IMG/VR virus record: IMGVR_UViG_3300035698_004282
Location: 1 to 42,434 of that record
Reading direction: 5' to 3' (one strand)
DNA from: a virus
DNA: 42,434 nucleotides
The stretch's first letter is position 1; every line of letters starts with the position of its first letter. Of this stretch, positions 7,855 to 17,202 are shown piece after piece. Below the pieces are notes generated by a model. That model had not been told where the DNA came from. It saw nothing but the letters and a program-made list of their open reading frames with translations, and ran no database searches. Position numbers and translations under genes: made by a program.

Positions 7855-8667
7855 ATGAGTGAAGAAGAAGAGTTTGAAGAAGTAAATCTGTTTGGCGAGG
7901 ACAATCGGCCCATCACTATCGAGCGCAAGCCCGATGCTGTAGCAGCTGACCTCGAAGCAGAAGGCGACCAAGATCAAGATGAAGCTAACGAGTTTGTTGT
8001 CCCTGATAAGTTCAAGGACAAGAGTTTGGAAGATGTCATCACATCGTACACAAACCTTGAAAGTCAATACGGTCGTACGACCAATGAGAATGGTGAGCTG
8101 AGAAAGCTGACGGATGAAATCCTCAAGCAAGGCATGTCGGAAGGCAATGCCGATGATAGAGAAGTAGGTTTTGATGACTTCGTTGAAGACCCCGAAGCTG
8201 CTATCGAGAAGGCTCTTGCAAAGAACCCTCGGCTGCAAGCGTTCGAGAAACGAATCGCTGACGAAACACAATCACAGGCTCATGCGGCAGTTGTATCTGC
8301 GCATAGTGATGCTGATGCTGTTGTTGCCAGTGTTGACTTTCAAGAATGGGTTATGGCGAGTGCATCAAGGCAGCAGCGTTTTGCTAATGCATCTAATTCA
8401 TACGATGCGGAAGCCGCTAGCGACCTGATCACTTTGTACAAGAGTTCGGCGCTGAGCGCAAACGAAGCTGCAACGACCCAGCGTGATGCCAAAGCGAAAG
8501 CTGGGCTAAAGGCTGCAACAACTGAGACAGGCAGAGTAGCTGCCGGTGAGTCCCGTAAGATTTACAAACGGGCCGAACTAATCAAGTTGAAGCAATACCA
8601 TCCTCAGAAGTATACGGCGATGGAGCCTGAGATCATGCTTGCCTACCAAGAAGGTCGAGTTAAGTAA
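7855..8667 (+). CDS. Capsid scaffold/assembly protein (270 aa)
   Basis: Highly acidic N-terminus (MSEEEEFEEVNLFGED), helical and charged middle, and position immediately before the major capsid gene are the signature of T7 gp9-type scaffolds, which fill the procapsid and then leave. The VPDKFKDKSLEDVITSYTNL segment is common in phage scaffolds. The ATG at 7855 is chosen because GGGGTGG lies about 8 nt upstream; an in-frame GTG at 7843 is the alternative. A short hairpin (ACCCC-TTT-GGGGT) lies just upstream and could modulate translation. Confidence 0.88.
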   Translation: MSEEEEFEEVNLFGEDNRPITIERKPDAVAADLEAEGDQDQDEANEFVVPDKFKDKSLEDVITSYTNLESQYGRTTNENGELRKLTDEILKQGMSEGNADDREVGFDDFVEDPEAAIEKALAKNPRLQAFEKRIADETQSQAHAAVVSAHSDADAVVASVDFQEWVMASASRQQRFANASNSYDAEAASDLITLYKSSALSANEAATTQRDAKAKAGLKAATTETGRVAAGESRKIYKRAELIKLKQYHPQKYTAMEPEIMLAYQEGRVK

Positions 8668-8708
8668 CACACACACATAATTGAGTTCACACAAAAGGAG
8701 TTAAACTC

Positions 8709-9650
8709 ATGGCTAAAGGCGTAATTGGTACAAGCGGCGCGCACGTCAGCAACACCTCGCAGGATGTATTCATCCCCGAGTTGTGGTCTGATGACGTGAT
8801 TGCTGCGTATAAGACAAACCTTATTTTGGCACAGTACGTTACCAAAATTGGGCATAAAGGTAAGAAGGGTGATACCCTGCACATTCCCGTTCCCACTCGT
8901 GGTAGCGTGACAGCGAAAACATCTGAACAGCAAGTTCAAGTTCAGTCCAACGTCGAGACTAAAGTGTCTCTGACTATCGACAAGCACTACGAGTACTCAC
9001 GCATCATCGAAGACATCACGTCTGTTCAAGCAATTGAATCTTTCCGTGCCTTCTACACTGACGACGCTGGCTTCGCGCTCGCCACTCAGGTTGATGACGA
9101 CCTCTTCGCCCTCGCAGAAGGTTTGCAAGGTGGTACGGTTGGTGGTACTGGTGCAGCTCTGTGGGAGGCTGCCGTTATCGGTGGTGACGGTATGACTTTG
9201 TATGACGGTTCTAGCTCAAACAGCTCCACGCTGACTGATGCCGGTATTCGGAAGATGATCCAGACTCTGGATGATGCCGATGTACCTCAGAACAACCGTG
9301 CATTGATCATCCCGCCTGTCGAGCGTAACACCCTGATGGGTATTGCTCGATTCACTGAGCAAGCGTTTGTCGGTGAAGTTGCCGGTGCTAACACCATTCG
9401 CAACGGCATGATCGGTAATATTTATGGCGTCGAAGTTGTAGTTACAAGCAACTGCCCGACCATCAATACCAATGATCGTGTTGGTCTGCTTCTGCACAAA
9501 GATGCCTTGGCATTCATTGAGCAGATGAGCGTTCGCTCTCAGACTCAGTACAAGCAAGAGTGGCTCGGTGACTTGTTCACAGCTGACACCATCTATGGTG
9601 TAGGCGAGCTGCGTAACAACGCTGGTATTGCATTCATAGTCGACGTGTAA
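8709..9650 (+). CDS. Major capsid protein (313 aa)
   Basis: HK97-fold shell protein by position and sequence type: a short N-arm (GVIGTSGAHVSNTSQDVFIPELWSDDV cut at about residue 30), GHKGKKGDTLHIPVPTRGSV typical of marine podovirus capsids, then alternating helix/strand segments ending GELRNNAGIAFIVDV. A strong ribosome site (AAAAGGAG) precedes the ATG. A GC-rich hairpin follows the stop, as often seen after abundantly expressed capsid genes. Confidence 0.93.
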   Translation: MAKGVIGTSGAHVSNTSQDVFIPELWSDDVIAAYKTNLILAQYVTKIGHKGKKGDTLHIPVPTRGSVTAKTSEQQVQVQSNVETKVSLTIDKHYEYSRIIEDITSVQAIESFRAFYTDDAGFALATQVDDDLFALAEGLQGGTVGGTGAALWEAAVIGGDGMTLYDGSSSNSSTLTDAGIRKMIQTLDDADVPQNNRALIIPPVERNTLMGIARFTEQAFVGEVAGANTIRNGMIGNIYGVEVVVTSNCPTINTNDRVGLLLHKDALAFIEQMSVRSQTQYKQEWLGDLFTADTIYGVGELRNNAGIAFIVDV

Positions 9651-9656
9651 TCAATC

Positions 9657-9677
9657 GGGGGTAGCCTAGCTGCCCCC
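9657..9677 (+). terminator. Hairpin after the capsid gene
   Basis: GGGGGTAG, loop CCTAG and CTGCCCCC pair over 8 positions (one G-U), 7 nt after the capsid stop. No T-run follows. It is possibly a partial terminator or 3'-end stabiliser that separates capsid from downstream expression. Confidence 0.45.
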
Positions 9678-9698
9678 AAACTATTCGGGAGAATAAAT

Positions 9699-9974
9699 AT
9701 GAGTATGTACATGAATGGTTCTGCTACACTGGACTTGGCTTCGATGGCTGATGGTAATGCAGAAGACGCCAACATCGCTGTAGTTGGTGCTGCACTTGGT
9801 GACTATGTTGATGCCTCTTTGGCTATCGACGTTACTGGTCTTCAGGTAACAGCTGGCGTAACTGCCGCTAACGTGGTCACTGTGACCGTAACGAACAACA
9901 CTGGTGGGACATTGGACATTGCTTCAACAACTGCCTACGTTCGGGTAACAGGCCGCGCTTCACTTAGTTCGTAA
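9699..9974 (+). CDS. Putative head decoration/fibre protein (91 aa)
   Basis: Small Ala/Thr/Val-rich beta protein with segments IAVVGAALGDYVDASLAIDV and VVTVTVTNNTGGTLDIAS, a pattern seen in short proteins encoded right after the capsid gene in many tailed phages. The ATG at 9699 has GGGAG upstream. Likely a capsid-surface or stabilising protein; assignment rests on position and composition. Confidence 0.6.
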   Translation: MSMYMNGSATLDLASMADGNAEDANIAVVGAALGDYVDASLAIDVTGLQVTAGVTAANVVTVTVTNNTGGTLDIASTTAYVRVTGRASLSS

Positions 9975-9981
9975 GTAAATC

Positions 9982-10013
9982 AGGGAGGCAGGGCATTAGC
10001 TCTGCTCCCTTTC
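9982..10013 (+). terminator. Hairpin followed by a short T-run
   Basis: AGGGAG (9982-9987) pairs with CTCCCT (10005-10010) and an inner CAG/CTG extends the stem past a bulged G. TTTC follows. It may be a weak rightward terminator or attenuator between decoration and tail genes. Confidence 0.45.
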
Positions 10014-10030
10014 ATATCTAAGGAAATATT

Positions 10031-10681
10031 ATGTCAGCAACATTTACAGAAGCAGTCAATTATGTCCTAAGACGTATGCGGGAATCAGAAGTATCTACTC
10101 CCCCAGCTTCCAGCTATTCTACACTCGTCGGTGACTTTGTCAACGAGTCTAAGCGAGAAGTGGAAGACATCCACGACTGGCAGAACCTCCGCACTGACAT
10201 CGAACTCACGATGGTGCAAGGGCAGCAAGAGTATGCAGTGACTGGCTCCACGACACGTGGGCGTATGCTGAACATCTGGCACAACCAAGATTTCTACCAT
10301 CTGCACAAGGGTGTTCCTAGGAACATTAAGGCGCAGCTGGCAATGACCGCCGACGAAGGTCGGCCTAGTCAATATTTCATGTCAGGTAATAATGGCACTG
10401 ACCGCAAGGTCACGTTCTGGATTCGTCCAAACGCTACCGTCCAAACCCTGTCCTGTGAAGTTGTAGTACCACAAAATGACTTTGTCATCGGCACCGAAGA
10501 GTTTTCAGTTCCACATTGGCCCATCTATCTTGGTGCGTATGCTCGAGCACTTGACGAGCGCGGTGACGATCAGGGCAATGCCTTGACAAAAGCAAATGGG
10601 GCTTACGCCTCTGCCATTGCAGACGCAGTGGCTCATGACATCACCGACATTGAAGGTGAGTCCAACTGGTTCGAAGACTAA
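10031..10681 (+). CDS. Tail tubular protein A-like adaptor (216 aa)
   Basis: Head-tail adaptor ring below the portal, T7 gp11-like. Characteristic features are the N-terminal FTEAVNYVLRRMRESEVSTP, a long helix with DFVNESKREVEDIHDWQNLRT, and a beta-sandwich region containing VTFWIRPNATVQTLSCEVVVP. Length is in the family range. The dispersed palindrome at 10313 is embedded as GVPRNI. The stop is followed 1 nt later by the next ATG. Confidence 0.85.
   Translation: MSATFTEAVNYVLRRMRESEVSTPPASSYSTLVGDFVNESKREVEDIHDWQNLRTDIELTMVQGQQEYAVTGSTTRGRMLNIWHNQDFYHLHKGVPRNIKAQLAMTADEGRPSQYFMSGNNGTDRKVTFWIRPNATVQTLSCEVVVPQNDFVIGTEEFSVPHWPIYLGAYARALDERGDDQGNALTKANGAYASAIADAVAHDITDIEGESNWFED
10313..10324. 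repeat. Dispersed palindrome GTTCCTAGGAAC in tail adaptor gene
   Basis: Perfect copy read as GTT CCT AGG AAC (Val-Pro-Arg-Asn); flanked by T and A, giving TGTTCCTAGGAACA. Confidence 0.95.
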
Positions 10682-10682
10682 T

Positions 10683-12224
10683 ATGCCTAAGCCTCTAATC
10701 CCACTCACTGTCCAAAGTCCCGGATTTCTTGGTCTGAACACACAGCAATCAGGCAGCGTTCTGCCTGTGGGCTGGGCTACCACACTTGACAACTTCGTCT
10801 ATGATGACGTGGGTCGAGTGGCTTCTCGTTCAGGCACTCGTAGACGCAACGCTACAGTTATTCCATCCACTCCTGTTGTGTATGCAGCACATGAGTTCAT
10901 CGACGCCTCTGGCAACCGGGTGAACATCCTCGCAGCTGACGACAAAATCTTCAAAGAAGTTAGTGGCACTATCACCGATGTGACTGATGCTGGCATGTCT
11001 GCGCCTGCCGCCGACAAGTGGCAGTTCGTCAACTTCAATGGCTGGTGTGTAGGATTTCAGGCAGGGCACGTCCCTTGCATCTCTACGTCAGCCACCACAC
11101 CAAACTTCGTGGACTTCTCTGGCTCCAATGGAACCAATTTCTTCAAGGGCAGCATGGGCTGCTCTGCCTATGGTAGATTGTGGACAGTGTTGGACAACAC
11201 CCTCCACTACTCTGACCTTCTGATTGCCAACTTTGCTGGTGGCAGCAGTGGCAACTTTGACCTAGCTAAGTTCTGGCCTAATGGCATGGATGAGGCTGTT
11301 GCAATTGCAGACTTCAATGGTCTGCTTATTGTGTTTGGCAAGAAGTCAATCATCGTCTATGAGAATGCAGACGAAGTGGCGAACATGGCTATTGTTGAAG
11401 GCATCGACGGGATTGGGTGTATCGCAAGAGACAGCGTCCAAACAATCGGGAAAGACATTGCCTTCCTTTCTGACTCAGGTGTTCGTTCTTTGGGACGAAG
11501 CTTGGGAGATGAGGTTATGCCTCTCACTGATCTGTCAGCACACGTGCGTGATGCTCTGATTCGAGTGGCACTGCTCGAGACACCAGTTGACATCAAGAGC
11601 GTGTACAATCCAGAAGAGGGTTTCTATCTGCTGTCCTTTCCGACAGCTGGAATCAGCTACTGCTTTGACCTGAAGTTCCCAAACGATGATGGGACATGGA
11701 AGGCTACTAGGTGGGACATTGCTCCAACGGCTCTTATGTACGATGAAGGGCATATAATGTACATGTCAGTGTCTGCGGGCTACATCTCCACCTACACAAA
11801 CTATCTGGATGAATCTGCATCCGATGACAGTGGCGGCACAGCCTACCGGCTGAATTTCGAAGGAGTGTGGAATGACTTCGGTGAAGACTATGCCCCATTC
11901 CTGAAGATCGTAAAGAACGTAAGCATGCTGGCAGCAGGAACCCCTGCGGGTGCCGTTGCTTTCAAGTGGGCCTTCGACTATGACGAGACATTCCGGTCTG
12001 TTGTCTTGGACTTCTCAGGCGCCGCACCTCCAGTGTATGGTGGAAGTGCTACATGGGGTGGGGCTTTCTCGTACACAAGTGGAGGCTCGTTCCAACGTAT
12101 CAGGAGTCCTCTGTCCTCTACTGGACAGGTAATGAAAATGGGAATGACAACCACAATCAGTGGCTACGCCTTCGCCCTTCAACGGCTTGACGTACTTGCT
12201 AAGATCGGGAAGCTTGGGCTATGA
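10683..12224 (+). CDS. Tail tubular protein B / tail nozzle-like (513 aa)
   Basis: Probable tail nozzle, in the position of T7 gp12 or P22-type stabilisation proteins. The N-terminus SPGFLGLNTQQSGSVLPVGWA-type opening is typical of this group, followed by beta-propeller-like repeats (DDKIFKEVSG, NGLLIVFGKKSIIVYE, IAFLSDSGVRSLGR). The ATG at 10683 lies immediately after the adaptor stop. The protein is somewhat shorter than T7 gp12, which is common in marine podoviruses. Confidence 0.82.
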   Translation: MPKPLIPLTVQSPGFLGLNTQQSGSVLPVGWATTLDNFVYDDVGRVASRSGTRRRNATVIPSTPVVYAAHEFIDASGNRVNILAADDKIFKEVSGTITDVTDAGMSAPAADKWQFVNFNGWCVGFQAGHVPCISTSATTPNFVDFSGSNGTNFFKGSMGCSAYGRLWTVLDNTLHYSDLLIANFAGGSSGNFDLAKFWPNGMDEAVAIADFNGLLIVFGKKSIIVYENADEVANMAIVEGIDGIGCIARDSVQTIGKDIAFLSDSGVRSLGRSLGDEVMPLTDLSAHVRDALIRVALLETPVDIKSVYNPEEGFYLLSFPTAGISYCFDLKFPNDDGTWKATRWDIAPTALMYDEGHIMYMSVSAGYISTYTNYLDESASDDSGGTAYRLNFEGVWNDFGEDYAPFLKIVKNVSMLAAGTPAGAVAFKWAFDYDETFRSVVLDFSGAAPPVYGGSATWGGAFSYTSGGSFQRIRSPLSSTGQVMKMGMTTTISGYAFALQRLDVLAKIGKLGL

Positions 12225-12940
12225 GTGATTACACAAACACATTTGGAGGTGCTGCAAAAGACAGTGGCACCGATCCCATTCTCGGTGCAGAGCATGATGT
12301 TGAGCTGGACGCTATTGCAGTGGCCCTCGCCACGAAGGCTGATGTAGTTGCCGGGGGAGTCTTCGACAACCTTGTCAGCCAAGCAGCCAGCGGCGGGATC
12401 GCCGACTCTGGCGCTGACAGTGATCACTACTTAGGACTGAGTGGGGTAATTCCGACTCAACTCGCCACTAAGATTGTGTGCCTGCCGGAAGCTGCTAACC
12501 ACAAGAAGATCGGGAATCTTCAGATGGCTGACGGCAATCAGTCCCACAAGATATCAGCCAGCGACATCACGGAGAGTACGTGGGAATCAGTGGGCCCCAC
12601 GGGTAATGGAGCAGACCACGTCATTGCATTCTGGCCTGCCTCTCCTATTCCTCGAATTGCAGTCTTCAATGTAATTATCTCCACTACGAATACCGGAGGT
12701 GTGGGAACAGATACACACACGTTTCTTCACACCACTCACGGAGATGATGGCAGCCCTGCACTGGACTCCCGCACCCTACAGGTTCGGGTAGGACATACAG
12801 CTCTCGACAGTTCTTGCCAGTTTGGATTCTCTCAGCTAATCTTTGTTCCACTGAATGCTGCTGGAGTGTTCAAGATGTATTGGGAAGGCAACGGGTCAGG
12901 TACACAGATGGACATGTACTACAAAGGATTTATTGGATAA
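12221..12940 (+). CDS. Tandem paralogous virion protein 1 (239 aa)
   Basis: First of three consecutive paralogues. Shared features are MSDYTNTFGGAAKDS at the N-terminus, a VELDAIAVALATKADV helix, GPTGNGADH in the middle (around residue 126) and a C-terminal YYKGFIG. The C-terminal half looks beta-rich, like a fibre head. It starts in an ATGA overlap with tail nozzle and ends in a TAATG overlap with copy 2. Likely tail-fibre or tail-associated proteins; family not identified. Confidence 0.7.
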   Translation: MSDYTNTFGGAAKDSGTDPILGAEHDVELDAIAVALATKADVVAGGVFDNLVSQAASGGIADSGADSDHYLGLSGVIPTQLATKIVCLPEAANHKKIGNLQMADGNQSHKISASDITESTWESVGPTGNGADHVIAFWPASPIPRIAVFNVIISTTNTGGVGTDTHTFLHTTHGDDGSPALDSRTLQVRVGHTALDSSCQFGFSQLIFVPLNAAGVFKMYWEGNGSGTQMDMYYKGFIG

Positions 12941-13674
12941 TGAGTGACTACACAAAACAGATTGATTGGGTTGCCCGAGGCACCACAGCTGCCAATTGCC
13001 TAGCTGCTGACCACGACACTGAACTGGCCGCCATTGCTGTAGCAATTGCCACCAAGACAGAGAACGTGCCTTCTGCCGTTGCTGGTAACATCAGCAAGCA
13101 GACAAGTGGAGGCAAGCTAGCTGACACAGGCATCGCTGCCTCTCTTCTGGCAGGCACTACGAGTAGTGTGCAAGATCAAATTGACGCCGGGTTAGATGTT
13201 GTTGCTACTCCAGACAACCACATTAGGGTAGGCAATTGGTTCCTCACAAACCAAGAGGACGGACTTGCTGAGTTCGATCTTGATGGACTGACCTCGAGAT
13301 TGTGGACGACTATCGGGCCGACAGGCAACGGAGCTACGGAATGGGCAGCACTGGACGTAGTGCCTTCTGAAGCAGGCATTCTCATTTTTCAGATGCATGT
13401 CAAAGGGCTAGGGACGAGCGCCGACGAGTTGAATTCTCCGTCCTCCTCTCTGTGGCACAGCGTCCCGAGCCATTCCTCCGATGGGCAAGAGAACAGCAAT
13501 AAGTGTTGGTATCTTGAAAAGAGTGTGCTCAAGGTAGGAGCAGTCTACGAAGCGACTTCCACGTTTATGCTGCCATGCACCACGGATCAGAGAATTGCTC
13601 TGTATTGGTCACAGGGCACCTACCACAATAATGTCACAGCAAACCTGTCTTACAGGGGGTTCATCACTTCATGA
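12940..13674 (+). CDS. Tandem paralogous virion protein 2 (244 aa)
   Basis: Second paralogue. N-terminus MSDYTKQIDWVARGTTAAN, then HDTELAAIAVAIATKTENV aligned with the matching helix of copy 1, GPTGNGATE in the middle and SYRGFITS at the C-terminus. The start is the ATG overlapping the preceding TAA (TAATG); the stop overlaps copy 3 (ATGA). The N-terminal module is best conserved and would attach to the tail, while the divergent C-terminal halves could bind different ligands. This division is inference. Confidence 0.7.
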   Translation: MSDYTKQIDWVARGTTAANCLAADHDTELAAIAVAIATKTENVPSAVAGNISKQTSGGKLADTGIAASLLAGTTSSVQDQIDAGLDVVATPDNHIRVGNWFLTNQEDGLAEFDLDGLTSRLWTTIGPTGNGATEWAALDVVPSEAGILIFQMHVKGLGTSADELNSPSSSLWHSVPSHSSDGQENSNKCWYLEKSVLKVGAVYEATSTFMLPCTTDQRIALYWSQGTYHNNVTANLSYRGFITS

Positions 13675-14426
13675 GCAATTACATTAACATTTTCGGTGGG
13701 GCAGCTAAGGATGCTTCCCTGTCGCCGGTCGTAGCCAGCGCATGGGAAGAGGAGTATAACAGTATTGCTGAGTCCATATCTTCCAAGGCCAACTCGATTG
13801 TCGGGGGCACTGAAGACAACCTCCTCAAGCTGGATGCGGAAGGCAGCGTCGAAGACGTAGCGGTGAGTGCTGACAACATTGTCGGAGTCACTACTAATGT
13901 GCAGAGCTCGCTTGACCTACTGGTGCCGGACACAGCTCCAGCTGCTCAGAACACCAGCATGACAAAGGTGGGAAACCACATCATCTTCAACACAAAGAAC
14001 AACAGTAACACTGACTCCCTCACTGTCCTTGATCAGGCCACCTTCTACACTATGGGGCCGGTGGGAAGTGGAGCTGACATTGAGGATGCTGATTGGGCAG
14101 ATTACTACATGGTAGGAGCCGACTGCATCGCAGGCTGGATGAACGTCAACTTCACTATTAAGAACACCTTCTCGACGGCAGTCTCGGTGTACATGACGAG
14201 CTCAGATATTGTCTCCCCAACCGTGGATGATAGAAACTTGATCGCTGAGATCACAGCCAGCGGGCTGGCGGGCAACGCTTCTAAAGCCTTTCGTACCCAA
14301 CAGCAACAGTATTTCATGTGCCCGGTGGGCGCTGACGGCAAGGTCAAGATTACATGGAAGGCAGGTTTGGGTGGGCAGTCGCTCGAGAACTATGCAATGT
14401 ATCCTACGATGAGCATCAAAGCATGA
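13671..14426 (+). CDS. Tandem paralogous virion protein 3 (251 aa)
   Basis: Third paralogue. MSNYINIFGGAAKDASLSP closely matches copy 1, followed by EYNSIAESISSKANSIVGG and the central GPVGSGADI. The C-terminal domain is the most divergent (MTSSDIVSPTVDDRNLIAE). Coupled by ATGA overlaps on both sides. Function as for its neighbours: probable virion protein, unassigned. Confidence 0.68.
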   Translation: MSNYINIFGGAAKDASLSPVVASAWEEEYNSIAESISSKANSIVGGTEDNLLKLDAEGSVEDVAVSADNIVGVTTNVQSSLDLLVPDTAPAAQNTSMTKVGNHIIFNTKNNSNTDSLTVLDQATFYTMGPVGSGADIEDADWADYYMVGADCIAGWMNVNFTIKNTFSTAVSVYMTSSDIVSPTVDDRNLIAEITASGLAGNASKAFRTQQQQYFMCPVGADGKVKITWKAGLGGQSLENYAMYPTMSIKA

Positions 14427-14899
14427 ATGAGCTGGCAGTGCGCACCGAGCACCAGCTCGTGGTGCGTAGCAAGATCGACAAGTTGCAGGACGAGATGTCC
14501 CTTGCAATTGATAACGGAACCATCAAGCAGACTATCAAGAACTGCAAAACTGATAACGATCAGGCTGACCACTTCTATGGGGAGAACCTGTACGTGAGGA
14601 GCCTCCTGATTCCGGCAGGCACAGCCCTAGTCGGGTACATCCACAAGCAGGACAGGGTGTGCATCATTGCTTCTGGCAAGGTGACATTCTCAGATGAGTT
14701 CCTAGGAACAAAAACAGTCGAAGCTCCATGGGTCGGGGAGTTCAAGGCAGGTAGCAAGACAGCAGTATACGCACATGAAGACACCCTGTGGGTGGCTGCA
14801 CTCGGCACAGACAGTGTAGATGATAATAACATGGTCGACAAATTAGTAGTCAGCAGTCATGAAGAATATGACGCTTTCCTCAACGGAGATAACAAATGA
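14423..14899 (+). CDS. Cupin-like phage protein (158 aa)
   Basis: The central part, LYVRSLLIPAGTALVGYIHKQDRVCIIASGKVTF then EAPWVGEFKAGSKTAVYAHED (each given in part), matches the single-stranded beta-barrel cupin-like proteins found near tail genes of podoviruses. The family function in phages is not established. The ATG at 14423 overlaps the preceding stop (ATGA); an in-frame upstream start at 14354 lies inside copy 3 and is less likely. The dispersed palindrome at 14698 encodes EFLGTK. Confidence 0.65.
   Translation: MNELAVRTEHQLVVRSKIDKLQDEMSLAIDNGTIKQTIKNCKTDNDQADHFYGENLYVRSLLIPAGTALVGYIHKQDRVCIIASGKVTFSDEFLGTKTVEAPWVGEFKAGSKTAVYAHEDTLWVAALGTDSVDDNNMVDKLVVSSHEEYDAFLNGDNK
14698..14709. 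repeat. Dispersed palindrome GTTCCTAGGAAC in cupin-like gene
   Basis: Perfect copy, read in another frame than the adaptor copy (GAG TTC CTA GGA ACA, Glu-Phe-Leu-Gly-Thr). Confidence 0.95.
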
Positions 14900-15753
14900 G
14901 CTTTGGAGCAATTGGCGGGGCAGTAGCCTCAACAGTAGTAGGCAGTGCACTGTCACGAAGAGGTGGGGGTAGTGGCGGCAGCACGGAAGTGCAGCAGTCA
15001 GCCAATCCATTCATGAGTGATCAGGGGAACTTCTTCGCACAGCTGGATTCTAAAGGGAACGCTGAGGCGTTCTCACGTGGCAATACGGGGATTCTCGAAG
15101 CCAACGGCATTCAGGACGCACGGGACTTTGCTTTCGATGCAAGAAATAATGCAGGGGCAGATACCGCCAACCGTCTTGGCAACCAGATGTTCAATGGAAT
15201 TGATGCCTTCGATCCGATGGCTATCGCCCGGCAGCAGTTCGATCTGTTCAACCCTATCCTTCAGGAAGGGTTTGAGGATGACCGGCTGTTTCAAGAGAAC
15301 CGACAGTTTTCTCAAGGCCGATTGGGTTCCACCGGAGGAGCCAACGATGTCAACGCTCTCTTGGATTCCCAACGGGACTCCGAGCGTAAGCTGTTGTTTG
15401 ATTCCTTTGGTCAAGGCATGGCAGCACAGAACCAGCAGATTGGGAACGCTTCCAGTCTGCTACAGCTTGACCCACAGCTTCGAGGGATGTTCCAGAATCT
15501 CGGGACGAACAGTCTGAACAACAGTCTGAATATTAATGACCAGTCTCTGGACAGGTTCAATGCATTCGCTGCTGCACAAGGAGGGAACTCAGTTTCCACC
15601 ACCCGCGGCGGTTCTACCACTAGTCAGATTGGGAACGGACTGGTTAACGCAGGTGTAAATCAGATCGGAAATCAGGTCAATGGCCTATTTGCTCCTCAAA
15701 CCACTTCAAGACCACCACTAGCATACAACTACCAGCAAGGAGGTAGGGGATAA
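14896..15753 (+). CDS. Ejection/internal virion protein 1 (285 aa)
   Basis: First of three genes in the place of T7 gp14-gp16. The N-terminus FGAIGGAVASTVVGSALSRR has a glycine-rich hydrophobic helix typical of DNA-ejection proteins; the rest is Gln/Asn/Gly-rich and helical (QFDLFNPILQEGFEDDRLFQ). It overlaps the cupin-like gene by ATGA. Expected to leave the head with the DNA and help build the trans-envelope channel; inferred from order and composition. Confidence 0.7.
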   Translation: MSFGAIGGAVASTVVGSALSRRGGGSGGSTEVQQSANPFMSDQGNFFAQLDSKGNAEAFSRGNTGILEANGIQDARDFAFDARNNAGADTANRLGNQMFNGIDAFDPMAIARQQFDLFNPILQEGFEDDRLFQENRQFSQGRLGSTGGANDVNALLDSQRDSERKLLFDSFGQGMAAQNQQIGNASSLLQLDPQLRGMFQNLGTNSLNNSLNINDQSLDRFNAFAAAQGGNSVSTTRGGSTTSQIGNGLVNAGVNQIGNQVNGLFAPQTTSRPPLAYNYQQGGRG

Positions 15754-15755
15754 TC

Positions 15756-17198
15756 ATGGCACTATTTGACACAGCAGCTGACGTTCGTCAGACTGAGCAG
15801 CAACAACGTGCTGCCTTGTCTCAGACGAATGACCCGAATGGTGGAGCCTTCTTCAACTTGGGGAATGCTCTCGGCAATGCAGGTATTCGTGGCGCCAGTG
15901 GCCTCACTGGTGATCAAGTTGACACACGCTCTCATGCAGAGATCAAAGCGAGTCTGCTTCAGGAGAGTTTGAAAGGGCTGGACTTCAGCTCACGGGCGAG
16001 TGTGTTCAAGCATGCCAACAAGCTGAAGGACGAGGGCAACTTTGCTGAAGCCACTCAGGTTCTGAGCATGATGCCTGCTGCATCCGCTCAGACTTGGGGC
16101 AAGCCTGTCACTACCACTGAAGAGATTGTCCTTGACGGCCAGAAGACCAAGCGTAGCGTAACCACAATCACAGGCAGTGACGGTGACGTGAGGAAGATTG
16201 ATGCGTTCACCGGCGTAGCGTCCAATCCTGAACCAGCTGGTGGTGGCAGAGCAGGTGATCCTCTACGTCCAGTGATTAGTCCGAAGATGACACTCAGCGA
16301 ACCAATGAAGCTGCTGGTTGACAAGTCAATTATCGACATTGTGAACCAACGCAATGGGAACTATGGTCTGGCTAATGAGAGTGTGGATGGCGTAGTCGGT
16401 CGAGTGGAAACACTGGCTGCACGTATGATGACCAAGGAACTGAAAGCGGCTCAAAGTGAAGCCTTCAAACTTGCCTCGGCAAATGGGCAGTTCAATGGTG
16501 GAGCGTACAACGACATCATGAGTCAGTATGTGTCTCCATCACCACAGGACTTTGCTCAACGAGCAATCAACCTGATCAAGGAGTCTGGTGAGTCTGAGAA
16601 CTACACCACAATGAATGAGTTCTTTGCTGACGAAGTGAGTCTCGACACCTCCGGTGATGTTACACCGGCCGAGCTGGAAAAAGAAGCACTGCTCAACCAG
16701 CATGCTAAGCAAGAGCGTCTGAAGGATGAAGCGATGAGGGCGAAGATGAAGTTTGGGCTGACTGCCAATGGCGAGCTGAACCTGAAGAACGTCGACATCG
16801 ACACAGGCATCAGAGCCTTCCATAACTTTGCAGAAAAGATGCAGAAACCCAACGGGCCTGAGATGATTGCCGAAAACTTCAGAGCACTTGGAGTTGACGT
16901 GGGGAGTGGTGAAGCATACCGGACCCACGTTAAGAACTGGCAATGGATGGCTGCATCTCCTGAGTTTACTACAGCATGGGTCGGGGCAGTTAGTCCTGCT
17001 GATCGCAAGTCTATCTACTTCGACTACCGAGAGAAGCTGCAAGACGAAGGACGCATGGAAGAGTTTTACAGGATTGGTCGTGTCAACGACTACCTAGGTC
17101 AGATGAAGAGGACTGACTTTGTTGATTCCGAAGGGAAGGGCAGAGGCTTCGGCAACCCAGCTGGTCGAGGGATTTGGAATTTCTTTTTTGGAGAGTAA
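15756..17198 (+). CDS. Ejection/internal virion protein 2 (480 aa)
   Basis: Middle gene of the ejection set, in the place of T7 gp15 but shorter. Predominantly helical and Gln/Ala-rich (TAADVRQTEQQQRAALSQTN), with no transmembrane segment and no enzymatic motif visible. AAGGAGG lies about 11 nt before the ATG. Assigned by synteny only. Confidence 0.68.
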   Translation: MALFDTAADVRQTEQQQRAALSQTNDPNGGAFFNLGNALGNAGIRGASGLTGDQVDTRSHAEIKASLLQESLKGLDFSSRASVFKHANKLKDEGNFAEATQVLSMMPAASAQTWGKPVTTTEEIVLDGQKTKRSVTTITGSDGDVRKIDAFTGVASNPEPAGGGRAGDPLRPVISPKMTLSEPMKLLVDKSIIDIVNQRNGNYGLANESVDGVVGRVETLAARMMTKELKAAQSEAFKLASANGQFNGGAYNDIMSQYVSPSPQDFAQRAINLIKESGESENYTTMNEFFADEVSLDTSGDVTPAELEKEALLNQHAKQERLKDEAMRAKMKFGLTANGELNLKNVDIDTGIRAFHNFAEKMQKPNGPEMIAENFRALGVDVGSGEAYRTHVKNWQWMAASPEFTTAWVGAVSPADRKSIYFDYREKLQDEGRMEEFYRIGRVNDYLGQMKRTDFVDSEGKGRGFGNPAGRGIWNFFFGE

Positions 17199-17202
17199 TT
17201 AG

